From assembly GCA_024399495.1 (NCBI GenBank), contig JAKSNY010000019.1, positions 1-35,423 on the forward strand: a stretch of DNA of 35,423 nt, in the 5' to 3' direction. Both the position numbers and the translations under genes were made by a program. The stretch is from Paludibacteraceae bacterium. Its GTDB lineage: Bacteria; Bacteroidota; Bacteroidia; Bacteroidales; Paludibacteraceae. Under the pieces are notes generated by a model. It had not been told where the DNA came from and ran no database searches. It was given only the letters and a program-made list of their open reading frames with translations. Shown piece after piece: positions 1 through 8,637 of the stretch; positions within the stretch are counted from its first letter, which is position 1, and each line of letters opens with the position of its first letter.

Positions 1-53
1 AGAGCACTAGCCTTCCAAGCTGGGGGTCGCGGGTTTGAGCCCCGTTTTCCGCT
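1..53 (+). tRNA. tRNA-Gly(TCC), 5' part cut off by the window edge
   Basis: Only the 3' part is present. The anticodon stem pairs 7-11 with 19-23 around the loop CTTCCAA, giving anticodon TCC at 14-16. The T arm (GCGGG, TTTGAGC, CCCGT) ends at 45. The acceptor strand TTTCCGC (46-52) is followed by the discriminator base at 53. CCA is not encoded. It sits 7 bases before tRNA-Thr, so the two are probably made as one precursor together with tuf. Confidence 0.9.
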
Positions 54-60
54 CTAGGTT

Positions 61-133
61 GCCGATATAGCTCAGCTGGTAGAGCGCATCCTTGGTAAGG
101 ATGAGGCCACGGGTTCAAGTCCCGTTATTGGCT
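61..133 (+). tRNA. tRNA-Thr(GGT)
   Basis: A complete cloverleaf. The acceptor GCCGATA (61-67) pairs with TATTGGC (126-132), with one G-T pair. The anticodon stem CATCC/GGATG encloses the loop TTGGTAA, so the anticodon is GGT. The T arm is ACGGG, TTCAAGT, CCCGT. The discriminator is T133 and CCA is not encoded. A tRNA immediately upstream of tuf is the common bacterial arrangement, and no separate promoter is visible between this tRNA and tuf. Confidence 0.95.
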
Positions 134-193
134 CTATATGGTAAACGGATAATTCTAAATAACATCAATAATACTAATTAAAAATTTAAAGTT

Positions 194-1378
194 ATGGCAA
201 AAGAGAAATTTGATCGTTCAAAACCGCATGTAAACATCGGTACTATTGGTCACGTTGACCACGGTAAAACAACTTTGACCGCTGCTATCACTACAGTATT
301 GGCAAAGAAAGGTCTTTCAGAGGTAAAATCATTTGACCAAATTGATAATGCTCCTGAAGAGAAAGAGCGTGGTATAACAATTAACACTTCACACGTTGAG
401 TATGAAACAGCAAACCGTCACTATGCACACGTTGACTGCCCGGGACACGCTGACTATGTAAAGAACATGGTAACTGGTGCCGCTCAGATGGATGGTGCTA
501 TCATAGTAGTTGCAGCAACTGATGGTCCAATGCCTCAGACACGTGAGCACATCCTTCTTGCTCGCCAAGTAAACGTTCCTCGTCTAGTTGTATTTATGAA
601 CAAATGCGATATGGTTGACGATGCCGAAATGCTTGACCTTGTTGAGATGGAGATGCGTGAACTTCTTGCATTCTATGAGTTTGACGGTGACAACACACCT
701 ATTATCCGTGGTTCTGCCCTTGGTGCTCTTAACGGAGTTGCCGAATGGGAAGATAAAGTTATGGAGCTTATGGATGCTGTTGACAACTGGATTCAACTTC
801 CAAAACGTGACGTTGATAAACCATTCTTGATGCCAGTTGAGGACGTATTCTCAATTACAGGTCGTGGTACAGTTGCTACAGGTCGTATTGAGACTGGTGT
901 TGTTAAGGTTGGTGATGAGGTTCAAATCATCGGTCTTGGTGCAGAGGGAAAGAAATCTGTTATCACAGGTGTTGAGATGTTCCGTAAGATTCTTGACCAA
1001 GGTGAGGCTGGAGATAACGTAGGTCTTCTTCTTCGTGGTATTGACAAGGATGAAATCAAACGTGGTATGGTAATCACCCACCCGGGTGCCGTTACTCCTC
1101 ACGATGAGTTCAAGGCTTCTGTCTATATCCTTAAGAAAGAAGAAGGTGGTCGTCACACTCCATTCCACAACAAATACCGTCCACAATTCTACATCCGTAC
1201 ACTTGATGTTACTGGTGAGATTACATTGCCAGACGGAGTTGAAATGGTAATGCCAGGTGATAACCTTGAGATCAGAGTTAAGCTTATCTATCCTGTAGCT
1301 TGTTCAGCTGGTCTTCGTTTCGCTATCCGTGAGGGTGGTAGAACTGTAGGTTCAGGCCAAATCACTGAAATTTATTAA
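194..1378 (+). CDS. tuf: Elongation factor Tu
   Basis: EF-Tu (394 aa, full length) is the cytoplasmic GTPase that carries aminoacyl-tRNA to the ribosomal A site. All GTP-binding motifs are visible: GHVDHGKT at residues 19-26 (P loop), RGITI at 59-63 (switch I), DCPGH at 81-85 (with the catalytic His), and NKCD at 136-139 (guanine specificity). Domains 2 and 3 follow from about residue 210 to the end. It lies between tRNA-Thr and tRNA-Trp/secE, the usual tRNA-tuf-tRNA-secE-nusG order, and is closed by a strong terminator. Shorter open frames inside it on either strand are shadows. It is not possible to tell from this window whether a second tuf copy exists. Confidence 0.99.
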   Translation: MAKEKFDRSKPHVNIGTIGHVDHGKTTLTAAITTVLAKKGLSEVKSFDQIDNAPEEKERGITINTSHVEYETANRHYAHVDCPGHADYVKNMVTGAAQMDGAIIVVAATDGPMPQTREHILLARQVNVPRLVVFMNKCDMVDDAEMLDLVEMEMRELLAFYEFDGDNTPIIRGSALGALNGVAEWEDKVMELMDAVDNWIQLPKRDVDKPFLMPVEDVFSITGRGTVATGRIETGVVKVGDEVQIIGLGAEGKKSVITGVEMFRKILDQGEAGDNVGLLLRGIDKDEIKRGMVITHPGAVTPHDEFKASVYILKKEEGGRHTPFHNKYRPQFYIRTLDVTGEITLPDGVEMVMPGDNLEIRVKLIYPVACSAGLRFAIREGGRTVGSGQITEIY

Positions 1379-1387
1379 AATTTCATA

Positions 1388-1422
1388 AAAGATTAGGTTA
1401 GAAAAATTCTAACCTAATCTTT
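1388..1422 (+). terminator. Terminator hairpin after tuf
   Basis: A perfect 16-bp inverted repeat (1388-1403 and 1407-1422) with a 3-base loop starts 10 bases after the tuf stop. Its A-rich left arm and T-rich right arm make it work in both directions in principle. It separates tuf from the tRNA-Trp/secE unit. Confidence 0.85.
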
Positions 1423-1451
1423 CAAATTTTAGAAAATTGTTCCTTTTTTTA

Positions 1452-1527
1452 CTGGGGCATATCCCCAGACCCCTACGTGCTTCGCACGGACCGTTAAAAC
1501 GGTCTTGTCGCCTAAAGGCTCCGTAGG
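1452..1527. repeat. Cloverleaf-like inverted-repeat element (REP- or MITE-like)
   Basis: A leading hairpin (CTGGGG/CCCCAG, 1452-1468) is followed by an outer stem CCTACG (1472-1477) / CGTAGG (1522-1527). The outer stem encloses three hairpins: CGTGC/GCACG (1476-1488, sharing two bases with the outer stem), GACCGT/ACGGTC (1489-1504) and GCC/GGC (1510-1519). It is locally GC-rich within AT-rich flanks. The density of nested palindromes suggests a repeated mobile or structural element, but only one copy is seen here, so the repeat status is inferred. Confidence 0.5.
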
Positions 1528-1583
1528 AATACTAAGGAAGTTTCTGTTATTATTAACTTTTAACTTTCAACTTTCAATTATTA

Positions 1584-1642
1584 ATTAATTACGGGTCTAG
1601 CTCAGTTGCCAAAGAGACAAGGTAAATGCTCTACCAACTGAG
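1584..1642. pseudogene. Broken, folded-back copy of the tRNA-Trp 5' region
   Basis: Bases 1584-1608 repeat 1661-1685 exactly (25 bases: 7 of upstream flank plus the tRNA-Trp acceptor strand and the start of the D arm). Bases 1627-1642 are the exact reverse complement of tRNA-Trp 1678-1693 (D arm, 16 bases). The fragment therefore contains the D-arm sequence once forward and once inverted, and can fold on itself (CTCAGTTG/CAACTGAG). No anticodon, T arm or 3' acceptor strand is present, so it cannot make a tRNA. Confidence 0.75.
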
Positions 1643-1667
1643 ATTGTAATGTTTGGAATTATTAATT

Positions 1668-1740
1668 ACGGGTCTAGCTCAGTTGGTAGAGCACTGGTCT
1701 CCAAAACCAGGTGTCGGGAGTTCGAGCCTCTCGACCCGTG
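1668..1740 (+). tRNA. tRNA-Trp(CCA)
   Basis: A complete tRNA. The acceptor ACGGGTC (1668-1674) pairs perfectly with GACCCGT (1733-1739). The anticodon stem CTGGT/ACCAG encloses the loop CTCCAAA, so the anticodon is CCA. The T arm is CGGGA, GTTCGAG, CCTCTCG. The discriminator is G1740 and 3' CCA is not encoded. secE begins 21 bases downstream, so 3' processing of this tRNA would also set the 5' end of the secE mRNA if they share a transcript. Confidence 0.96.
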
Positions 1741-1761
1741 CAACAAGAAAAAATAAACACT

Positions 1762-1953
1762 ATGAAGATAGTAGATTATTGCAAAGAATCTTACAATGAA
1801 CTTGTACATAAAGTTACATGGCCATCATTAAAGGAATTAACCAATAGTGCGGTGATTGTTTTAGTTGCTTCCCTCATTCTTTCACTGATCATTTGGTTGA
1901 TTGACCTTGGTTTTGAAGAGATTATGAAGTTCATTTACGGTTTGTTTAGCTAA
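1762..1953 (+). CDS. secE: Preprotein translocase subunit SecE
   Basis: SecE (63 aa, the short single-span form) is an essential inner-membrane part of the SecYEG protein export channel. The amphipathic N-terminal part with the conserved VTWPS motif (residues 18-22) precedes one membrane span (about 27-47). The longer open frame starting at 1711 would begin inside tRNA-Trp and is rejected. ATG 1762 gives the family-typical N terminus MKIVDYCKESY. It is followed after 16 bases by nusG, the near-universal pairing. Confidence 0.95.
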   Translation: MKIVDYCKESYNELVHKVTWPSLKELTNSAVIVLVASLILSLIIWLIDLGFEEIMKFIYGLFS

Positions 1954-1955
1954 TT

Positions 1956-1962
1956 AGGAGGA
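1956..1962 (+). promoter_or_regulatory. Strong Shine-Dalgarno sequence before nusG
   Basis: AGGAGGA ends 7 bases before the nusG ATG (1970). Most genes in this window have A/T-rich leaders without such a site, as is usual in Bacteroidota, so this one stands out. Confidence 0.7.
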
Positions 1963-1969
1963 TTTTGGT

Positions 1970-2524
1970 ATGGCAGAGGTTACTGCAAAGCAATGGTATG
2001 TGGTTAAGGCCATCAGCGGGAAAGAACAGAAAGTACGCGAATACATTGAAGCGGAAATCAACAGAAATCCCGTTGTGAAGAGCCGCGTCTCTCAAGTATT
2101 GATTCCTACTGAGAAAGTCTATCAAGTACGCAATGGTAAGAAGGTAATTAAGGAGCGTCCTTATTTGCCTGGTTACGTCCTTATCGAAGCTCTGCTTGAG
2201 GGTGAAGTTGTGGGTATTATCCGCAACATACCTAATGTGTTGGGCTATCTAGGCGGTAAAGACGGAAAAGCAGTTCCTCTGCGCCCTTACGAGGTCAATA
2301 GAATCTTAGGAACCATTGACCAAACACAAGAGGCTGAAGAGGAGTTGTTGGTACCTTACTATGTGGGTGAAACCGTAAAGGTTATTTCCGGTCCTTTCAA
2401 CAATTTCTCGGGAACCATTGAAGAGGTTAACAATGAGAAAAAGAAACTTAAGGTTATGGTTATGATATTCGGTCGGAAAACTCCGATTGAACTTAGCTTT
2501 ATGCAGGTAGAAAAGGAACAATAG
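1970..2524 (+). CDS. nusG: Transcription termination/antitermination factor NusG
   Basis: NusG (184 aa) binds RNA polymerase, reduces or modifies pausing, and links transcription with Rho and the ribosome. The NGN domain covers about residues 8-115 ([19 protein letters not shown], then LPGYVLIE and [12 protein letters not shown]). A C-terminal KOW domain begins near residue 128 ([21 protein letters not shown]). Length and layout are those of the core factor, not of a specialised capsule-locus paralogue such as UpxY, and the secE-nusG-rplK context confirms this. It is preceded by an unusual, strong ribosome binding site. Confidence 0.97.
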   Translation: MAEVTAKQWYVVKAISGKEQKVREYIEAEINRNPVVKSRVSQVLIPTEKVYQVRNGKKVIKERPYLPGYVLIEALLEGEVVGIIRNIPNVLGYLGGKDGKAVPLRPYEVNRILGTIDQTQEAEEELLVPYYVGETVKVISGPFNNFSGTIEEVNNEKKKLKVMVMIFGRKTPIELSFMQVEKEQ

Positions 2525-2588
2525 AAAGGTTACGCTCAAATTGTTCTGATTCCCGTATATTTTTATTTAACTTTTAGTATTTGATATT

Positions 2589-3032
2589 ATGGCAAAAGAA
2601 GTTGCTGGACAAATCAAATTGCAAGTAAAAGGCGGAGCTGCAAACCCCGCCCCACCGATTGGTCCTGCCTTGGGTTCCAAGGGTATAAACATAATGGACT
2701 TTTGCAAACAGTTCAATGCTAAGACACAGGACAAAGCAGGAAAAATACTTCCTGTAATTATCACGTACTATACGGATAAGTCTTTTGATTTTATTGTTAA
2801 GACTCCACCTGTAGCGATACAGTTGTTGGAGGCTTCAAAACAAAAATCAGGCTCCGCAGAGCCTAACCGCAAGAAAATCGCTGAGATTACTTGGGATCAG
2901 GTTAAGACTATAGCTACAGATAAAATGCCTGACTTGAACTGCTTTACAATTGAGTCTGCTATGAGATTGGTGGCTGGTACAGCTAGAAGTATGGGTATCA
3001 CCGTTAAGGGTGCGTTCCCACAAGATGTTTAA
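2589..3032 (+). CDS. rplK: 50S ribosomal protein L11
   Basis: L11 (147 aa, full length) binds the GTPase-associated region of 23S rRNA. The N-terminal domain carries the proline-rich segment [20 protein letters not shown] (about residues 17-36), the known thiostrepton-contact region. The rRNA-binding C-terminal domain follows from about 75 and includes the GTARSMGI motif. A 64-base leader separates it from nusG. An internal promoter or an L1-binding regulatory site could lie there, but neither can be recognised by eye. Confidence 0.98.
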   Translation: MAKEVAGQIKLQVKGGAANPAPPIGPALGSKGINIMDFCKQFNAKTQDKAGKILPVIITYYTDKSFDFIVKTPPVAIQLLEASKQKSGSAEPNRKKIAEITWDQVKTIATDKMPDLNCFTIESAMRLVAGTARSMGITVKGAFPQDV

Positions 3033-3052
3033 CCTTTATCTAGTTTTAAATC

Positions 3053-3745
3053 ATGAGTAAACTGACAAAAAATCAAAAATTGGTTGCCTCTAAAGTTGAG
3101 ACTGGTAAAAGTTATTCACTTATTGAGGCGGCAAACCTATTAAAGGAGATAACCACAACAAAATTTGACGCATCAGTTGATATTGATGTGCGTTTAGGTA
3201 TCGACCCACGTAAGTCAAACCAAATGGTTAGAGGTGTTGTTTCACTTCCTAACGGCACAGGTAAGGTTACAAGGGTACTTGCATTGTGTACACCCGATGT
3301 TGCAGAAGAGGCTAAAGCCGCTGGTGCAGACTATGTCGGACTTGAAGAGTATATTGAAAAGATAAAGGGCGGTTGGACAGACATTGACGTTATTATCACC
3401 ATGCCATCCATTATGGGTAAGATTGGTGCTCTTGGTCGTGTTCTTGGTCCTCGCGGATTAATGCCTAACCCTAAAAGCGGTACTGTCACCAATGAAATTG
3501 GTAAGGCGGTAAAAGAAGTTAAACAAGGTAAAATTGATTTTAAGGTTGATAAAGCAGGTATTGTACACACCTCTATAGGTAAAGTGTCATTTGCACCTGA
3601 GAAGATAGCGGAGAACGCAAAAGAATTCCTATCTACAATCGTAAAATTAAAACCATCTTCCGCCAAGGGCGTTTATATTAAGAGTATTTATCTATCAAGC
3701 ACTATGAGTAAAGGTATCAAAATTGACCCTAAATCAGCTGAGTGA
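3053..3745 (+). CDS. rplA: 50S ribosomal protein L1
   Basis: L1 (230 aa) forms the mobile L1 stalk at the ribosomal E site and in many bacteria represses its own operon by binding mRNA. The two-domain layout is intact, with the signature [14 protein letters not shown] near residues 140-153 and the C-terminal segment [26 protein letters not shown]. It starts 20 bases after rplK, so the two are presumably cotranscribed. Family and position agree and nothing is unusual. Confidence 0.98.
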   Translation: MSKLTKNQKLVASKVETGKSYSLIEAANLLKEITTTKFDASVDIDVRLGIDPRKSNQMVRGVVSLPNGTGKVTRVLALCTPDVAEEAKAAGADYVGLEEYIEKIKGGWTDIDVIITMPSIMGKIGALGRVLGPRGLMPNPKSGTVTNEIGKAVKEVKQGKIDFKVDKAGIVHTSIGKVSFAPEKIAENAKEFLSTIVKLKPSSAKGVYIKSIYLSSTMSKGIKIDPKSAE

Positions 3746-3764
3746 CAAGTAAAAGACTATCGTT

Positions 3765-4295
3765 ATGAAAAAAGAGGATAAATCGGCATTAATAAGCACT
3801 CTGAAAGAGACTATCTCATCTTACAGCCATTTCTATCTAACCGATGCATCGGGTCTTAACGCAGAAAAGACTTCTAATCTAAGAAGGCAGTGCTTTAAGT
3901 CTGACATTAAGTTGATGGTTGTAAAGAACTCTCTATTCAAAAAAGCATTAGATGAGCTGGAAGGTGATTTCTCACCTCTTGACAGCACACTAAAAGGCTC
4001 TACCGCTATTATGTTCTGTAACAACGGCAACGCTCCTGCACGTCTTATTAAAGAGATGAGCAAGGATAAAGCAAACAACGGAAAACCGGAACTAAAGGCA
4101 GCATACGTGCAAGAATGTTTCTACGTAGGTGCAGACCAGGTGGACACATTGATAGCATTAAAATCAAAAGAACAGCTACTTGGCGAGATTATTGGCATGC
4201 TACAGTCTCCAATGCAGAATGTTATATCAGCATTGCAATCTGGAGGCAATACTATTCATGGCGTGCTTAAAACACTTGGCGAGAGAGCAGAATAA
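3765..4295 (+). CDS. rplJ: 50S ribosomal protein L10
   Basis: L10 (176 aa) anchors L7/L12 dimers to the ribosome as the base of the stalk. The N-terminal globular part shows the family pattern LMVVKNSLFKKALDE (about residues 48-62), and the long C-terminal helix that binds L12 follows. Only 19 bases separate it from rplA. The long mRNA leader to which L10-L12 binds in Escherichia coli is therefore absent, unless it lies within rplA. Confidence 0.97.
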   Translation: MKKEDKSALISTLKETISSYSHFYLTDASGLNAEKTSNLRRQCFKSDIKLMVVKNSLFKKALDELEGDFSPLDSTLKGSTAIMFCNNGNAPARLIKEMSKDKANNGKPELKAAYVQECFYVGADQVDTLIALKSKEQLLGEIIGMLQSPMQNVISALQSGGNTIHGVLKTLGERAE

Positions 4296-4333
4296 TTAAA
4301 CAAAAAAAGTAAAACTATTAAATTTATAAAACA

Positions 4334-4717
4334 ATGGCAGATTTGAAAAAACTTGCAGAAGAGTTGGTAAACCTAACTGTAAAAGACGTAAACGAACTTG
4401 CTCAGATTCTTAAAGAAGAGTATGGTATTGAACCGGCAGCAGCCGCTGTAGCTGTAGCAGCAGCACCTGCAGCAGGTGGTGCAGCAGCACCTGCAGCTGA
4501 AGAGAAAACATCTTTTGATGTTGAACTTAAATCAGCTGGTGCCGCTAAACTTCAAATAGTTAAGTTGGTTAAGGAATTGACAGGTCTTGGTTTGAAAGAG
4601 GCTAAGGATCTTGTTGATGCCGCTCCTTCTGTTATCAAAGAGGGTCTTTCTAAAGACGACGCTGAAAACATGAAAAAACAATTAACTGACGCCGGTGCAG
4701 AAGTTGAATTGAAGTAA
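4334..4717 (+). CDS. rplL: 50S ribosomal protein L7/L12
   Basis: L7/L12 (127 aa) is the multi-copy, acidic stalk protein that recruits translational GTPases. The N-terminal dimerisation helices (residues 1-34) join the C-terminal globular domain (about 59-127, including [20 protein letters not shown]) through an Ala/Pro/Gly-rich hinge (about 35-56). The hinge is written with repeated GCAGCACCTGCAGC-like DNA, an effect of its composition rather than a separate repeat element. The gene ends just before an attenuator-like region upstream of rpoB. Confidence 0.98.
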   Translation: MADLKKLAEELVNLTVKDVNELAQILKEEYGIEPAAAAVAVAAAPAAGGAAAPAAEEKTSFDVELKSAGAAKLQIVKLVKELTGLGLKEAKDLVDAAPSVIKEGLSKDDAENMKKQLTDAGAEVELK

Positions 4718-4720
4718 TTA

Positions 4721-4777
4721 TCCTGTTAATCAGGAATTTACGGTTTAGAGCCTTAGCAATAAGGTTCTAGACCTTTT
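4721..4777 (+). terminator. Attenuator-like double hairpin between rplL and rpoB
   Basis: A small hairpin TCCTG/CAGGA (4721-4735) is followed by a 14-bp hairpin (4742-4755 with 4760-4773, two G-T pairs) closed by a GCAA tetraloop. TTTT, then GTG and a second T run, come directly after it. It looks like an intrinsic terminator, but rpoB starts 42 bases later. Partial termination to set the ratio of ribosomal proteins to RNA polymerase, as known at the same junction in E. coli, is the likely role (inference). Confidence 0.75.
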
Positions 4778-4818
4778 GTGTTTTTGAAAAAAAGTGTTGT
4801 TTTTATAAATCCTTTTAT

Positions 4819-7800
4819 ATGAGTAATATTAAAGAAAGAGTAAATTTCTCCTCAATAAAAAATCCTCTGGAATATCCTGATTTCTTGGAAGTTCAATTAA
4901 AATCATTCAAGGATTTCTTCCAATTGGACACTCCACCTGAAAAAAGAAAAAATGAAGGATTGTATAAAGTGTTCGCAGAAAACTTTCCAATAGCTGACAC
5001 CCGAAACAATTTCATTCTTGAGTTTTTGGATTATTATGTAGATCCTCCACGCTACACCATACAAGAGTGTATAGAGAGGGGGCTTACATACAGTGTACCC
5101 CTAAAGGCAAAACTGAAATTGTATTGCACAGATCCAGACCACGAAGACTTCGCCACTGTAATACAAGATGTATATCTTGGTCCTATTCCATACATGACCG
5201 AGAAGGGTACTTTTGTTATAAATGGTGCTGAGCGTGTTGTTGTATCCCAACTACATCGTTCTCCAGGCGTATTCTTTGGTCAGAGCCTTCACGCCAACGG
5301 CACAAAACTATATTCTGCACGTATCATTCCATTCCGTGGGTCTTGGATTGAGTTTACTACAGATATAAACAATGTGATGTATGCTTACATCGACCGTAAG
5401 AAAAAATTACCTGTAACTACTTTGCTGCGTGCCATCGGATTTGAAAGCGACAAAGATATTTTGGAGATATTTAATCTTGCAGAAGAAATCAAGGTTAACA
5501 AAACAACGCTTAAAAAGTGTGTTGGCAGAACTCTTGCCGCTCGCGTTCTAAAAACATGGGTTGAAGATTTTGTTGATGAAGATACCGGTGAGGTGGTTTC
5601 CATCGACCGTAACGAAGTAATCATTGATCGTGAGACTGTCTTGACACAAGAGCACATTGATCAGATTCTTGAGTCAAACATTCCTACCATTCTGGTTCAC
5701 CGTGAGGATATAAATCAATCTGACTACTCTATTATATATAACTCACTGCAAAAAGATCCAAGTAACTCTGAAAAAGAGGCGACTTACTATATTTACCGTC
5801 AATTAAGAAACGCAGAGCCTACTGATGATGCTTCAGCTCGTGAGGTTATCACTAATCTGTTTTTCTCTGACAAGAGGTATGATTTGGGCGATGTAGGAAG
5901 GTACAGAATAAACAAAAAACTTCATTTGGATATTCCTGCAGAGGTTAAGGTCCTTACAAAAGAGGATATCATAGCCATCATACAATATCTGATTCAACTA
6001 CTTAATTCTAAAGCTGATGTTGATGATATAGATCACTTAAGCAACCGTAGAATCAGGACTGTGGGTGAGCAATTATATAACCAGTTTGGCATAGGGCTTG
6101 CACGTATGGCAAGAACTATACGTGAGAGAATGAATGTCCGTGACAACGAGGTGTTCTCTCCTACAGAACTAATCAATGCCAAGACAATATCGTCTGTAAT
6201 AAACTCATTCTTTGGAACAAACGCCTTGTCTCAATTCATGGATCAGACCAATCCGCTTGCTGAAATCACACACAAGCGTCGTCTTTCTGCATTGGGTCCC
6301 GGCGGTCTTTCTCGTGAAAGAGCGGGATTTGAGGTTCGTGACGTTCACTACACCCATTACGGACGCTTATGCCCTATTGAGACTCCTGAAGGTCCTAATA
6401 TCGGTCTTATATCCTCTCTCTGCGTATATGCAAAGATAGATGACCTTGGATTTATTGAAACCCCATATCGTAAGGTTTCAGACAAAAAGGTTAATCTTAA
6501 TAAGGAGGATATCATTTATATGACCGCCGAGGAGGAGGAGGGCAAGATTATTGCTCAAGGTAACGCTCCTCTTGATGATAACGGTAACTTTATACGCAAT
6601 AAGGTTAAATCACGTCAAGACGCTGATTTCCCTGTTGTAGCTCCTGAAGAGGTGGAACTGATGGATGTGGCTCCTCAACAGATTGCATCTATTGCCGCTG
6701 CACTGATTCCATTCTTGGAGCACGATGATGCTAACCGTGCATTGATGGGTTCCAACATGATGCGTCAGGCAGTACCTCTACTCCGCACAGAGTCCCCTAT
6801 CGTTGGTACAGGTCTGGAGGGTCAGTTAATAAGAGACTCCAGAACACAGATTACAGCAGAGAGAGACGGTGTTGTGGAGTTTGTTGACGCTACATGTATT
6901 AAAATTAAATATGACTACACCGATGAGGAGTTATTCACAATGTTTGACTCTCCGGTAAAAGAATATAAACTGTCTAAATTCCTTAAGACAAACCAAAGCA
7001 CAACCATTGACATGCGTCCTATTGTTCACAAGGGCGACAGGGTTGTAAAAGGTCAGATACTTACTGAGGGCTACTCCACTCAAAACGGTGAATTGGCTAT
7101 AGGTAAGAATCTTAAGGTTGCGTTCATGCCTTGGAAAGGTTATAACTATGAGGATGCAATTGTAATCAACGAGAGAATAGTAAGTGAGGATATAATGACC
7201 TCTGTTCACGTTGATGAGTACTCTCTTGAAGTTCGTGAAACCAAACGCGGTATGGAGGAACTTACAAAGGATATTCCTAACGTAAGCGATGATGCAACTA
7301 AGGATTTGGAAGAGAACGGTATAATAAGGGTTGGCGCCCTTATTGAGCCAGGCGACATCCTTATAGGTAAAATCACACCTAAGGGTGAATCAGACCCTTC
7401 TCCTGAGGAAAAATTGTTGCGTGCCATATTCGGTGATAAGGCAGGTGACGTTAAGGAGGCTTCACTAAAAGCTAATCCTTCTCTAAAGGGTGTTGTTATA
7501 GGTACAAATCTATTCAGCAAAGTACAGAAGGGCAAAAAGACAAAAGCACAGGAGAAAGCGGATTTGGCAGAACTTGATGAGAAGTTCCAAAAGGATGCCG
7601 GCGCTTTGAAAGAGATTTTGGTTAAGAAACTTATGGAACTTACTAACGGTAAGACTTCACAAGGCGTAAAGGATTTCTTGGGTGCTGATGTAATCGCTAA
7701 AGGCAACAAGTTTACACAAAAACAATTACTTGAGATAGACTATTCATCAGTCCAACTTAGCAAATGGACAACTGACGCTCATAAGAATGACCTTATCAGA

Positions 7801-8625
7801 GATGTCATTCTTAACTATATGCGTAAATACAAAGAATTGGATGCCCGTCTGAAGAGGGAGAAATATAATCTTACCATTGGAGATGAACTTCCATCGGGTA
7901 TTATGCAGATAGCAAAAGTTTATGTTGCCAAGAAACGTAAAATCCGTGTTGGTGACAAGATGGCAGGTCGTCACGGTAACAAGGGTATTGTAAGCCGCGT
8001 TGTAAGACGTGAGGATATGCCGTTCCTTGCTGACGGAACTCCTGTGGATATAGTATTGAACCCACTTGGTGTACCTTCTCGTATGAACCTTGGTCAGATT
8101 TTCGAGACCGTTCTTGGTTGGGCAGGCAAGGAGTTGGGCGTTAAGTTTGCAACACCTATATTTGACGGTGCCACACTTGATGACCTGAACACTTGGACAG
8201 ATAAGGCAGGACTTCCTCGTTACGGTAAAACCTATCTATATGATGGTGGTACCGGTGAGCGTTTTGACCAACCTGCAACTGTAGGTGTAATCTACATGCT
8301 TAAGTTAGGTCACATGGTTGAGGATAAGATGCACGCACGTTCCATCGGTCCGTACTCGCTTATCACACAGCAACCTCTTGGCGGTAAGGCACAGTTCGGT
8401 GGTCAGCGTTTTGGTGAAATGGAGGTTTGGGCACTTGAGGCATTCGGTGCCGCTCATGTGCTACAGGAAATCCTTACCATCAAATCTGATGACGTTAAGG
8501 GCAGGGCAGATTCCTACACTGCTATTGTCAAGGGAGACCCGATGCCACAACCTGGCATACCAGAGTCACTTAATGTATTATTACATGAATTGAGAGGTTT
8601 GGGTCTAAGTCTTAAATTAGAGTAA
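4819..8625 (+). CDS. rpoB: DNA-directed RNA polymerase subunit beta
   Basis: RpoB (1268 aa) forms half of the catalytic cleft of RNA polymerase. Recognisable blocks include the rifampicin-binding region (about residues 466-492), where the key residues matching E. coli Asp516, His526 and Ser531 are Asp475, His485 and Ser490. All three are the sensitive-type residues. [14 protein letters not shown] follows, and the C-terminal [13 protein letters not shown] and [23 protein letters not shown] motifs are also present. The end [11 protein letters not shown] is typical. Start at ATG 4819 and full length fit the family. rpoC starts 12 bases after the stop. Confidence 0.99.
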   Translation: MSNIKERVNFSSIKNPLEYPDFLEVQLKSFKDFFQLDTPPEKRKNEGLYKVFAENFPIADTRNNFILEFLDYYVDPPRYTIQECIERGLTYSVPLKAKLKLYCTDPDHEDFATVIQDVYLGPIPYMTEKGTFVINGAERVVVSQLHRSPGVFFGQSLHANGTKLYSARIIPFRGSWIEFTTDINNVMYAYIDRKKKLPVTTLLRAIGFESDKDILEIFNLAEEIKVNKTTLKKCVGRTLAARVLKTWVEDFVDEDTGEVVSIDRNEVIIDRETVLTQEHIDQILESNIPTILVHREDINQSDYSIIYNSLQKDPSNSEKEATYYIYRQLRNAEPTDDASAREVITNLFFSDKRYDLGDVGRYRINKKLHLDIPAEVKVLTKEDIIAIIQYLIQLLNSKADVDDIDHLSNRRIRTVGEQLYNQFGIGLARMARTIRERMNVRDNEVFSPTELINAKTISSVINSFFGTNALSQFMDQTNPLAEITHKRRLSALGPGGLSRERAGFEVRDVHYTHYGRLCPIETPEGPNIGLISSLCVYAKIDDLGFIETPYRKVSDKKVNLNKEDIIYMTAEEEEGKIIAQGNAPLDDNGNFIRNKVKSRQDADFPVVAPEEVELMDVAPQQIASIAAALIPFLEHDDANRALMGSNMMRQAVPLLRTESPIVGTGLEGQLIRDSRTQITAERDGVVEFVDATCIKIKYDYTDEELFTMFDSPVKEYKLSKFLKTNQSTTIDMRPIVHKGDRVVKGQILTEGYSTQNGELAIGKNLKVAFMPWKGYNYEDAIVINERIVSEDIMTSVHVDEYSLEVRETKRGMEELTKDIPNVSDDATKDLEENGIIRVGALIEPGDILIGKITPKGESDPSPEEKLLRAIFGDKAGDVKEASLKANPSLKGVVIGTNLFSKVQKGKKTKAQEKADLAELDEKFQKDAGALKEILVKKLMELTNGKTSQGVKDFLGADVIAKGNKFTQKQLLEIDYSSVQLSKWTTDAHKNDLIRDVILNYMRKYKELDARLKREKYNLTIGDELPSGIMQIAKVYVAKKRKIRVGDKMAGRHGNKGIVSRVVRREDMPFLADGTPVDIVLNPLGVPSRMNLGQIFETVLGWAGKELGVKFATPIFDGATLDDLNTWTDKAGLPRYGKTYLYDGGTGERFDQPATVGVIYMLKLGHMVEDKMHARSIGPYSLITQQPLGGKAQFGGQRFGEMEVWALEAFGAAHVLQEILTIKSDDVKGRADSYTAIVKGDPMPQPGIPESLNVLLHELRGLGLSLKLE

Positions 8626-8637
8626 AAAAATTGAACT

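Larger units (their letters stand above)
1379..1667. other. Non-coding stretch between tuf and tRNA-Trp
   Basis: These 289 bases hold no credible protein gene. In order they contain the tuf terminator, a cluster of short hairpins (1452-1527), an AT-rich stretch with CAACTTTCAA-like repeats (about 1545-1590), and a broken, folded-back copy of the tRNA-Trp 5' region (1584-1642). A promoter for tRNA-Trp/secE is expected here, but no exact TAnnTTTG box was found. The nearest match is TAATGTTTG at 1647-1655, one base too long, ending 12 bases before the tRNA. Confidence 0.7.

Noticed and set aside
851-1186. Open frame on the minus strand of tuf (111 codons)
   Set aside because: A shadow of the highly biased tuf coding sequence, with low-complexity translation and no family resemblance.
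1711-1761. An N-terminal extension of SecE (MSGVRASRP...)
   Set aside because: It reads through the T arm and acceptor of tRNA-Trp. ATG 1762 gives the normal SecE start.
4430-4500. Repeated GCAGCACCTGCAGC units as a possible repeat element
   Set aside because: They encode the Ala/Pro-rich hinge of L7/L12, which is explained by protein composition.
7206-7709. Open frame of 167 codons opposite rpoB
   Set aside because: Entirely inside rpoB, antisense, with a Ser/Phe-rich translation typical of complementary-frame shadows.
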